The notes under the pieces are model-generated. The model did not search any database and was not told the origin of the DNA. It saw nothing but the letters and a program-made list of their open reading frames with translations. Positions 6,995-13,530 of a stretch of DNA of 13,530 nucleotides are shown here, piece by piece (the stretch's first letter is position 1; each line of letters opens with the position of its first letter). Origin of the DNA: Gemmobacter sp. (lineage in GTDB: Bacteria; Pseudomonadota; Alphaproteobacteria; Rhodobacterales; Rhodobacteraceae); contig JAUSPL010000583.1 of the NCBI GenBank assembly GCA_030656535.1, forward strand, positions 1 through 13,530. The letters run 5' to 3'. The position numbers were made by a program, and so were the translations under genes.

Positions 6995-9235
6995 CTAGCG
7001 TCGGGTGCGCGTAACCTTGCGCGATTTCGCGGCTTCCTTGGCGGGTTTCCGCGGTGTCGTCCGACCACGGCGACCGGGCTGTGGTCCCGGCATGACGCGA
7101 TCCTCGATCGTCAACAACTGCAAAAGCAACCCACCCGTGACGGGAACAGCCTCGGTCAATCGGACCGTGACGCGCAACCCGACCCCGATCACGATACCAG
7201 AATCACCCCCGGTCAGTGTCTGAGTATCGGCGTCGTAGATGAAAAACTCGCGCCCGACCTCTCGGATCGGAATCAACCCGTCGGCGCCAGATTCGTCCAG
7301 CCGAACGAACAGGCCAAATCTTTGAACACCAGAAATCCGTCCAGTAAAGTCGGCGCCCACACGATCTGCCAACCAAGACGCAAGGTAGCGGTCCGTCGTG
7401 TCACGTTCGGCAACCATGCTGCGGCGTTCGGTATCAGAGATCTGCTTGGCGGTTTCTTCCAGCGTGTCGATGTCTTCCCGCGACAGCCCATCATCGCCCC
7501 ATCCGTGACCCGAAATCAGCGCACGGTGCACGATCAAGTCAGAATAGCGCCGGATTGGCGAAGTGAAGTGCGCATAGGATCGCAGAGCAAGGCCAAAATG
7601 GCCGTAGTTCTGCGGGAAATAATACGCCTGCGTCATTGAACGCAGGGTCGTGATATTCATCAACTCGTCAAAGTCTGACCCCTCAGCCTGATCCAGCAAT
7701 CGGTTCAAGTGCGAGGTCTTCAGGACCTGCCCCTTGGCCAGCGTGAATCCTGACGCCTGCGCAACCTCTCGCAGCGCATCAATCTTTTCCGGGCTTGGCT
7801 CTTCGTGGACGCGGTAAAGTAACGGACGACGCAGGCGCTCAAGCTCTTCGGCGGCGGCGACATTTGCCAGAACCATCATTTCTTCGATCAGCTTGTGCGC
7901 GTCATACCTGTCGCGAAAGGCGACAGACGCGACCTTGCCATCTTCGGTCAGCACGATCTTGCGTTCGGGCAGTTCAAGTTCCAGCGGCTGACGAATAGCG
8001 CGCGCCATCAGCAGCGATTTGTAAGCGGCGTACAGCGGCTGGATCACAGTTTCGAGGATCGGCACGCAACGGTCGCTGGGGGCGCCGTCCTGAGCGGACT
8101 GAACCTCTTCGTAGCTGAGCGCGGCAACGGACCGCATCAGACCTCTGGTAAAGCGGTGTGACAGCTTGTGCCCTTGAGCGTCGATGCGCATGCTGACGGC
8201 AATACAGGCGCGGTCAACGTTTTCATGCAGACTGCACAGATCACCTGACAGCCGATCCGGCAGCATCGGTACCACCCGGTCGGGGAAGTAGCTGGAGTTC
8301 CCGCGCAAACGTGCCTCGCGGTCCAGCACGGATTGCGGCCGGACGTAGTGCGCGACATCGGCAATCGCGACCCAGATGACATGACCACCGGGATTGCCGG
8401 GCGTCTCATCGGCATGAGCCCAGACCGCATCATCCCGGTCACGCGCATCCGCAGGGTCAATGGTCACCAACGGCAGGTGACGCAGATCTTCCCGGCTGCC
8501 AAGGTCCGCGGGATCTTGTTCTTCCGCCGCTATTACCACGGCGTCCGGGAACACGTCCGGGATGCCGTGCTGGTGAATCGCGATAAGCGACACGGCCCTT
8601 GGCGCGCCAGGATCACCCAACCGCGCGACGATGCGCGCCTGAGGCAGCCCCATGCGGCCACGTGGACCGCCGTGTTCAGCCTCGACCAGTTCGCCGTCGC
8701 GCGCGCCCATCGTGACGTCACGGGCTACCGCCCATTCCTTGGCCTCGCCCTTGTCGATCGGCAAGATGCGACCGCCTTCTGCGTGTTTACGGAAAATACC
8801 CAAAACCCGCTGACTGGTCTGGCCAATGCGCCGGATGACCCGGGCCTCGTGGCTGTGGTCGGGGCTGGTTGCCTCGGTCAAACGGGCAAGGACGCGGTCG
8901 CCCTTGGCCAGGGCGCCATCTTCGGGTTTCGTCACAAGCAAGATCCGAGGCTCTATGCCTTCGCCGTCCCATTCAAGGGGGCGTGCAAACAGGTCGCCCT
9001 GCGCGTCGGGGCCTGTCACCTCGATGACCGAAACTGGGGCAAGAACGCCGACATCGCGGCGACGCGCCTTGCGGGGCAGCGCGCCGTCTTGTTCCAGTTC
9101 CATCAGCATCCGTTTGAGGTCGATCCGTGCCGCCCCCTTGATGCCGAAAGCCTTGGCGATATCACGTTTGGTAGATTCACCGGGGTTCTCGGCGATCCAC
9201 TTGAGGAGGTCTTGTTTTGATGGCAAACTGTTCAT
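6995..9235 (-). CDS. rnr: Ribonuclease R (RNase II/RNB family 3'-5' exoribonuclease)
   Basis: RNase R degrades structured RNA processively from the 3' end and takes part in rRNA and tmRNA quality control in the cytoplasm. The 746-residue protein has an N-terminal winged-helix-like region (about 1-60), cold-shock-type OB domains (about 65-225), the RNB catalytic domain (about 255-590) and a C-terminal S1 domain (about 633-715) followed by a basic Arg/Lys-rich tail. The metal-binding aspartates stand in TIDPADARDRDDAV at Asp260, Asp266, Asp268 and Asp269, with the same spacing as Asp272/278/280/281 of E. coli RNase R. The length is usual for alphaproteobacteria and somewhat shorter than the 813 residues in E. 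coli. The ATG at 9235 follows AGGGGGG at 4 bases. The 143-base gap upstream is shared with a divergent hydrolase gene and contains a perfect ATGCAG/CTGCAT dyad. Confidence 0.96.
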   Translation of the reverse strand: MNSLPSKQDLLKWIAENPGESTKRDIAKAFGIKGAARIDLKRMLMELEQDGALPRKARRRDVGVLAPVSVIEVTGPDAQGDLFARPLEWDGEGIEPRILLVTKPEDGALAKGDRVLARLTEATSPDHSHEARVIRRIGQTSQRVLGIFRKHAEGGRILPIDKGEAKEWAVARDVTMGARDGELVEAEHGGPRGRMGLPQARIVARLGDPGAPRAVSLIAIHQHGIPDVFPDAVVIAAEEQDPADLGSREDLRHLPLVTIDPADARDRDDAVWAHADETPGNPGGHVIWVAIADVAHYVRPQSVLDREARLRGNSSYFPDRVVPMLPDRLSGDLCSLHENVDRACIAVSMRIDAQGHKLSHRFTRGLMRSVAALSYEEVQSAQDGAPSDRCVPILETVIQPLYAAYKSLLMARAIRQPLELELPERKIVLTEDGKVASVAFRDRYDAHKLIEEMMVLANVAAAEELERLRRPLLYRVHEEPSPEKIDALREVAQASGFTLAKGQVLKTSHLNRLLDQAEGSDFDELMNITTLRSMTQAYYFPQNYGHFGLALRSYAHFTSPIRRYSDLIVHRALISGHGWGDDGLSREDIDTLEETAKQISDTERRSMVAERDTTDRYLASWLADRVGADFTGRISGVQRFGLFVRLDESGADGLIPIREVGREFFIYDADTQTLTGGDSGIVIGVGLRVTVRLTEAVPVTGGLLLQLLTIEDRVMPGPQPGRRGRTTPRKPAKEAAKSRKVTRTRR

Positions 9236-9268
9236 TTCGCCCCCCTATCATGGCGCAAGGCCGCCGTC

Positions 9269-9284
9269 ATGCAGAAAGCTGCAT
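9269..9284. repeat. Perfect inverted repeat in the rnr leader region
   Basis: ATGCAG-AAAG-CTGCAT has perfect 6-base arms and a 4-base spacer. It lies 34-49 bases before the rnr start codon and about 95 bases before the hydrolase start, so it could be a hairpin in the rnr 5' leader or an operator between the divergent genes. I do not recognise it as the site of a known regulator. Confidence 0.45.
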
Positions 9285-9378
9285 ACCATTGATGACACAA
9301 CCCGCCACGAAGTAACTGTGACTTGACCATCCTCGCGAAACAAGCGCCGGATGCTTTGCGTGCGAACAGGGGGATTGC

Positions 9379-10497
9379 GTGGGTATGGGTCGACGTCTGG
9401 CGGTTATGATGGTCCTGCTTGTGGCAGCCTGCGCCCCCCGCGGAGAATATATGATATGGCCCGAAGCTGCCGGAGTGGGCACCTTGCGGACCGTATTCGT
9501 CGGGACGTCGCGCGGATATGACACCGAAACCGGGCACTACACGCGCGAACGCACACATGAAAGTTTCGCACGGTTTGACATCTCGATCCCGCCGGACCGC
9601 GAATTGGGGAACATCACCTGGCCGCGAAAGAACAGCAAGCCCGACCCGCAGCGTCAATTCTTGACAGTCAAAGCTGACCGCTATGAAACCGCTGCGGCGT
9701 TCCGGACCGACCTGTCCACCGCAATGCGGCCATCCCGAAAGGGTGCGCGCGAGGCGGTGATCTTTGTTCACGGCTTCAACAACACCTTTTCCGAGGGGAT
9801 GTACCGTATCGCACAGCTGAGCAACGATCTGAGTCTGCCGGGTGTGGCGGTGCATTACAGTTGGCCCTCGCGCGCATCGGCGCTGGGTTATGTTTATGAC
9901 CGGGATTCTGCGTTGTTTGCCCGCGACGGCCTTGAACGTCTGGTGACAGAGGTCGCTGCGGCCGGGGCTGACAGGATCTTGATCGTGGCGCACTCGATGG
10001 GGTCATCCCTGACAATGGAAGCCCTGCGACAGATAGCCATACGCGGCCGGACGAACGTCATGAACAAGATGGCCGGCGTGATATTGATCTCGCCTGATCT
10101 GGACATCGACGTGTTTCGCGCACAGGCTGAAGAGATTGGCAAGTTGCCGCAGCCCTTCATCATTTTCACATCCGCCCGCGACCGGGCGCTGGCGTTGTCG
10201 GCGGTCGTGTCGGGGGAAACCAACCGGTTGGGCAACCTGCGCGATGTCGGCGCGCTGGCGGGGCTGGATGTGACATTACTGGAGGTGGGGGCCTATTCCA
10301 CAGGGGCCGGTCATTTTACGGCCGCAACTTCGCCTGCGCTGCTGCAACTGTTGGGGGGCGTGGCGCAAATAGATGCCGCCTTTGATTTTGACCGGGTCAG
10401 TCGGGTCGGGCTTTTGCCCGGCGCTGTTCTGACGGTGCAAGGTGCGACCCGGATCATTCTGTCACCGGTCACGGCAATCGTGGATGCGGCGCAGTAG
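9379..10497 (+). CDS. Predicted lipoprotein alpha/beta hydrolase (DUF900 type)
   Basis: A 372-residue protein with an N-terminal lipoprotein signal: hydrophobic residues 8-17 and lipobox VAAC with Cys18, so it is probably anchored in the cell envelope. The body has the alpha/beta hydrolase layout: FVHGFNNTF (129-137) for the oxyanion region, the nucleophile elbow AHSMG (204-208) with Ser206, a probable acid Asp268 in SARDRA, and a probable His312 in GAGHFT. This HGFN plus AHSMG arrangement is characteristic of the DUF900 family (COG4782), whose substrates are mostly unknown; esterase or lipase activity is a family-level guess. The GTG start at 9379 has AGGGGG (9368-9373) at 5 bases; ATG at 9385 is possible and would remove only two residues. 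It diverges from rnr, and a decayed MFS gene follows on the same strand. Confidence 0.9.
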   Translation: MGMGRRLAVMMVLLVAACAPRGEYMIWPEAAGVGTLRTVFVGTSRGYDTETGHYTRERTHESFARFDISIPPDRELGNITWPRKNSKPDPQRQFLTVKADRYETAAAFRTDLSTAMRPSRKGAREAVIFVHGFNNTFSEGMYRIAQLSNDLSLPGVAVHYSWPSRASALGYVYDRDSALFARDGLERLVTEVAAAGADRILIVAHSMGSSLTMEALRQIAIRGRTNVMNKMAGVILISPDLDIDVFRAQAEEIGKLPQPFIIFTSARDRALALSAVVSGETNRLGNLRDVGALAGLDVTLLEVGAYSTGAGHFTAATSPALLQLLGGVAQIDAAFDFDRVSRVGLLPGAVLTVQGATRIILSPVTAIVDAAQ

Positions 10498-10539
10498 GGC
10501 TTTCCTTTTGTCTATCCAATTGAGACCACCTTTGGGCGA

Positions 10540-11233
10540 ATGGCCGGAGCCGAGATATCTTTTTTGCATTTGTCCGTACGAGTGCCTGGTGGCTTGCTGC
10601 GGGTGCCTTGTTGTCATTCCTGTCCTGCTTTGGGCAGACGTCTTTCATCGCGGTTTTTGCGGCCGATATCCGCGAAACGTTTACCCTGAGTCGCGGAGAG
10701 TGTGGCTGGATCTACATGCTGGTCACCGCTGCGTCAGTGGTGACCATGGTATGGGCGGGTGGTTTCGCGTTGTTGCACTGGGCGTGGGCATGTTGCAACT
10801 GCTGGCCTGTCTTGCGATGGCGGTCAATGGGTCGGTTCTGTTGCTGCCGGTCGTGATCTTTGCTTTGCGGTTCACGGGGCTGGGCATGGCAGACCACGTC
10901 TCGATTGTCGCAAGGGCGCGCCGGTTTGTCGCCACGCGCGGATGGGTCATGGCGGTGTCAACGTTGGGATTTCAGGCGGGTGAGGCCGCGATGCCGATGG
11001 GCCTTTTCGCACTGAAGCGGGTCGTGGATTGGCAGGTCTTGTGGGCAACGGCCGTAATGGGATCTGCGATCGGTCCGGGAATTTCCGGGGCCTTGATTGA
11101 CGGGGAAATGGGTATTCCAGTCCAGATGGTCAGCTATGCGGTGTGGTTTGTCGCGAGTTCGGCCTGGATGATCGCACCGGTGGCGCAGGCACGCCTAGCG
11201 ATGACGCCGCAGGTAAACGTAATAGGCGCCTGA
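10540..11233 (+). pseudogene. Decayed MFS transporter gene (frameshifts and internal deletion)
   Basis: Pieces of a major facilitator permease are spread over different frames. The first part (in frame with 10608) reads RTSAWWLAAGALLSFL and SFGQ-like CFGQTSFIAVF, then LSRGECGWIYMLVTAAS and WAGG, which are helices 1-2. Around 10755-10768 the frame changes and continues with RVVALGVGMLQLLACLAMAV, a helix 3-4 region, GEAAMPMG, and VVDWQVLW. There, near 11057, it jumps without losing frame to MGSAIGPGISGALID, the last helices. About 170 residues (roughly helices 6-10) are missing compared with a normal permease of about 400. The only start that fits, ATG at 10540, is one base out of frame; one extra T in the T6 run at 10560-10565 would connect it. 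The last 39 bases overlap the 3' end of the Smr gene on the opposite strand. The original substrate is unknown. Confidence 0.8.
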
Positions 11234-11812
11234 GCCGCCATGCTTCAGGTGTGCCTCGGCGATCTGCAGCACCACGGGACCCAAGGGTACCAGCGCCAGC
11301 CAACGCGGCACTTGATGGCGCAGCGCACCCGTACGGGTCGGTATGGGGCCGCCTTCGTCCTTGAGCTTGCCCTTGCCCGTGATGACCAGAACCAGCCGCA
11401 TCCCCGCTGAATGGGCATTCAGGACAAAGCGGATGAGTTCAGGATGCGCCTCGGCCAACGTCATGCCGTGCAGATCAAGGCGCGCCTCGGGGGCGGTCTT
11501 GCCGCGTGCCATTTTCGTGTACTGATTGCGATCCATGCGCAGCGGGGACTCGGCAAGTTTGACCGACAGGCTTGGCGCAAGATCGTGTCCGCCAGGAGGA
11601 TGCACAATGCGCTGACCGACGCGAAACTCTGGCAAGCCTGCGGGTCGTTTGGCGGGCTTGGGCGTGGGGTGGGGGTGATGATGGACAGTCACCGGCAGGG
11701 CAGGCGCATCAGGTCCAGCCTTTGGCCGCGCCGGGTGCAGCGGTCGCGTTGTGCGGGCAACCAGTTCCCAGATTTCTTGCTCTTCCGGGCGAAGCGTGCG
11801 TCTGCGCGCCAT
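11195..11812 (-). CDS. Smr-domain protein (MutS2 C-terminal-like nuclease domain)
   Basis: The 205-residue protein has an N-terminal low-complexity part rich in Pro, His and Ala (about 20-60) and a C-terminal Smr domain (about 112-203). The domain shows LDLHGMT (112-118), the ITGKGK loop (144-149) and HGGSGAYYVYLRR (191-203), all hallmarks of the family. Smr domains of MutS2 and of stand-alone proteins have nicking or RNA-cleaving activity in some studied cases; the role of this stand-alone form is not known to me. The start is fixed by context: the mltA stop TGA (11814-11816), one base, then ATG at 11812, which suggests coupled translation since no strong ribosome site is visible. The 3' end is overlapped by the antiparallel MFS pseudogene. 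Confidence 0.9.
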   Translation of the reverse strand: MARRRTLRPEEQEIWELVARTTRPLHPARPKAGPDAPALPVTVHHHPHPTPKPAKRPAGLPEFRVGQRIVHPPGGHDLAPSLSVKLAESPLRMDRNQYTKMARGKTAPEARLDLHGMTLAEAHPELIRFVLNAHSAGMRLVLVITGKGKLKDEGGPIPTRTGALRHQVPRWLALVPLGPVVLQIAEAHLKHGGSGAYYVYLRRHR

Positions 11813-11813
11813 G

Positions 11814-12821
11814 TCAGTTGTCCGGGACCATGGCGCGCGGCAACAGCACCACCATGCGGCCTGGGTCCTTGACCTTGCCAGCGATACGGCCTGCCTGCGC
11901 GCCGGTGCCATAGAAGATGTCGGCCCGCTGCGCCCCCTTGATCGCCGTTCCGGTATCTTGTGCAATCATCAGGCGGCTCAACGGGGCATCGCCCTCTTTT
12001 TCAACCCATACCGGGGCGCCAAGCGGCACGAAACTCCGATCTACCGCGATGGATCGCAGCGTGGTCACCGACCGCCCCATTGCGCCTATCGGCCCCTTAT
12101 CGGCGCTAAGGTCAGGCAGCTTGCGAAAGAAAACAAACGACGGATTGTGCAGCAGGATTTCTGCGGCATCCGTCGGGTTTGCGCGCGCCCATGCCTTGAT
12201 GCGGCCAGCTGACACCTTGTGCAGGTCCATCAGACCGCGCCGCACGAGTTCGGCACCAATTGATCGGTAGGGATGGTTGTTCTTGGCGGCAAAGCCAAGC
12301 CGCATGGTGCGCCCGTCAGGCATCCGTATCCTGCCAGAGCCCTGAATTTGCAAAAAGAAGGCCTCGACCGGATCTGCCAGCCACGCCAGTTCCAGCCCCC
12401 GACCCCGCAACAGGCCCTGACGCTCTATTTCGGCGCGGCTGTGCCAAACGCCCTTGCCGTCGAATTCGGGCGGGCGGCTGTAGACAGGATGCGAAAATAT
12501 CGGCGTTCGCTGAGGCGACCCGTCCAGTTCGGGTTCATAGTATCCGGTGAACAGCGCAGGCGGCTGGCCCAACACGACAGGGCGAAAATGCGTTTCAAAG
12601 AATGCGCGGGGGTCGGTGGCGGCTTGTGAGGTGCGACAACTGGCTACCCAGTCGCGACCTTTCATCATGTCACAGGTTTCCCGAAACGCTGTCAGCGCTG
12701 CGGCGTGATCATCCGAATCCCACCCAGCAAGGTCGGAAAACGAAAGCACATCCGAATAGGCAGGGGTCACCATCAGAAATCCTAGCGCCAACGCGCGCAG
12801 ATGTGCGCGCGCGCCGATCAT
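11814..12821 (-). CDS. mltA: Membrane-bound lytic murein transglycosylase A (MltA)
   Basis: MltA cleaves peptidoglycan glycan strands to 1,6-anhydro products at the outer membrane or in the periplasm. The 335-residue protein has a signal peptide (hydrophobic 9-19, likely cut after AYS at 21-23) without a lipobox cysteine, so this form may be soluble in the periplasm rather than lipid-anchored as in E. coli. The MltA core contains FTGYYEPELDG (91-101) and FFLQIQGSGRI (155-165). The C-terminal 3D domain has IAQDTGTAIKG (Asp289) and RADIFYGTG (Asp301), conserved aspartates of the active site. The ATG at 12821 overlaps the stop of the Tim44-like gene (ATGA), and a weak GGGGA precedes it. It is the middle gene of the timA-mltA-smr run, an order I know from alphaproteobacteria. 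Confidence 0.95.
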   Translation of the reverse strand: MIGARAHLRALALGFLMVTPAYSDVLSFSDLAGWDSDDHAAALTAFRETCDMMKGRDWVASCRTSQAATDPRAFFETHFRPVVLGQPPALFTGYYEPELDGSPQRTPIFSHPVYSRPPEFDGKGVWHSRAEIERQGLLRGRGLELAWLADPVEAFFLQIQGSGRIRMPDGRTMRLGFAAKNNHPYRSIGAELVRRGLMDLHKVSAGRIKAWARANPTDAAEILLHNPSFVFFRKLPDLSADKGPIGAMGRSVTTLRSIAVDRSFVPLGAPVWVEKEGDAPLSRLMIAQDTGTAIKGAQRADIFYGTGAQAGRIAGKVKDPGRMVVLLPRAMVPDN

Positions 12822-13483
12822 TCCCCAGTGGCGACCAGTTGCCAGTTCGGATCATCGGCACCCATCTTTCGCGAGAATGTCCATACGTCGCGTTGGCGCT
12901 TGATCACGGTAGGGCTGCCTTCGACAACTTCACCGATCCGGTTGCGGACGACAGAGGTCAATTCGCCAACGAACCGCACGGAAACCTCGGCTTGCCGGGT
13001 TTCACGGTCAAAGGTCGCGTCGTGCAGTGCAAGCTCGCGGATCCCCACGAACGTCGCCTCGACACTAAGACCTTCACGTTCGCGGGCGTCCACCACCTCG
13101 GCGAAGGTGTCATAAACGTCCTTGGCCAGGAACGGCAGGATATCGTCCAGTTTTCCCTTTTCGAACGACATCAGGATCATCTCATAGGCGCCCCGCGCCC
13201 CATGAAGGAATTCGCTGACGTTAAAGGAAGGCTCTGCGATTTTCATCGCCGCCAGCGCCTTGGCCGCCGGACTGCCGTCGGGAACGTGGTCGGTGACATC
13301 GCGGTCAGGCCCGCCTTCGATGACTGAAAATTCGCGGCGGCGGGCGCGATCCTCAGTTTCTGGCGGCGCTTGCAGGGGCGGCTTTTCAAATCCGTCCCGA
13401 GTCCCCAAGACGCTTCTCAGCTTCAGGATAAGAAACACCGCGATCGCGGCCAGAACCAAAAGTTGGATCACGGATGAGCTCAT
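12818..13483 (-). CDS. Tim44/TimA-domain membrane-associated protein
   Basis: The 221-residue protein begins with one membrane helix (about 4-20), followed by KLRSVLGTRDGFEKPP, a motif typical of bacterial Tim44 homologues (TimA). A charged linker (about 35-75) leads to the Tim44-like domain (about 80-218), which has an NTF2-like fold in the family. Mitochondrial Tim44 tethers Hsp70 to the import channel; the bacterial protein is membrane-associated and its partner is not settled. The ATG at 13483 follows GAGG (13489-13492 on the plus strand as CCTC) at 5 bases. It heads the run with mltA and smr, joined by a 4-base ATGA overlap. The upstream 47 bases to the window end show no clear promoter. 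Confidence 0.92.
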   Translation of the reverse strand: MSSSVIQLLVLAAIAVFLILKLRSVLGTRDGFEKPPLQAPPETEDRARRREFSVIEGGPDRDVTDHVPDGSPAAKALAAMKIAEPSFNVSEFLHGARGAYEMILMSFEKGKLDDILPFLAKDVYDTFAEVVDAREREGLSVEATFVGIRELALHDATFDRETRQAEVSVRFVGELTSVVRNRIGEVVEGSPTVIKRQRDVWTFSRKMGADDPNWQLVATGE

Positions 13484-13530
13484 AAAAACCTCGGACAGTC
13501 GCAGCGACGGATCGCGCAGCGGGAAAGGGG

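Noticed and set aside
8333..9220. 295-codon open frame on the plus strand
   Set aside because: Antisense to the N-terminal half of RNase R and without any family features.
9289..9302. Second FNR-like site TTGATGACACAACC in the rnr/hydrolase gap
   Set aside because: Only the left half matches; the right half lacks ATCAA.
9232..9993. 253-codon open frame on the minus strand that ends just upstream of rnr
   Set aside because: Lies antisense to the DUF900-type hydrolase, which has a lipobox and catalytic motifs; no features in the antisense product.
10442..10600. N-terminal extension of the MFS-related open frame from 10442
   Set aside because: It overlaps the hydrolase C-terminus in another frame, and its residues do not resemble a transporter; the true N-terminal helices are in a different frame.

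Overview
This 13.5 kb window looks like a chromosomal segment of an alphaproteobacterium, most likely of the Rhodobacterales (Roseobacter group). The reasons are the high GC content, tightly packed genes with start/stop overlaps, typical protein features (a TimA/Tim44-MltA-Smr gene run, an RNase R of about 746 residues, PAS-type hybrid kinases) and an FnrL-type operator. There are no tRNA, rRNA, CRISPR, phage or transposon genes.

Left part (1-5012): a minus-strand operon carries an AMP-forming long-chain acyl-CoA ligase followed, with a 4-base ATGA overlap, by an ABC transporter ATPase of the branched-chain amino acid (LivG) type that is cut by the window edge. Divergent from it, across a 211-base control region, a PAS-containing hybrid histidine kinase and an OmpR-type response regulator form a second operon, also with an ATGA overlap. 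The control region contains a perfect FNR/FnrL-type palindrome (TTGAT-N4-ATCAA) and a tandem TCTGT repeat. My inference is a module that imports and CoA-activates a carboxylic acid and is controlled by its own two-component system plus an oxygen-responsive regulator.

Middle part (5013-10497): a small secreted protein of unknown function meets an MltB-family lytic transglycosylase tail to tail with no base between the stop codons, which lie inside a perfect palindrome. Upstream of the transglycosylase on the same strand is rnr (RNase R). Divergent from rnr is a predicted lipoprotein serine hydrolase with an alpha/beta fold (DUF900 type).

Right part (10498-13530): a decayed major facilitator transporter gene (frameshifts plus a large internal deletion) runs into the 3' end of an Smr-domain gene. 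The Smr gene closes a minus-strand operon of timA-like gene, mltA and smr with overlaps or a 1-base gap. The window therefore holds two different lytic transglycosylases, MltA and MltB type, in separate operons.

No wholly new system is evident. The most noteworthy items are the FnrL box in the divergent kinase/ligase control region, the MFS pseudogene, and the palindrome around the convergent stop codons.
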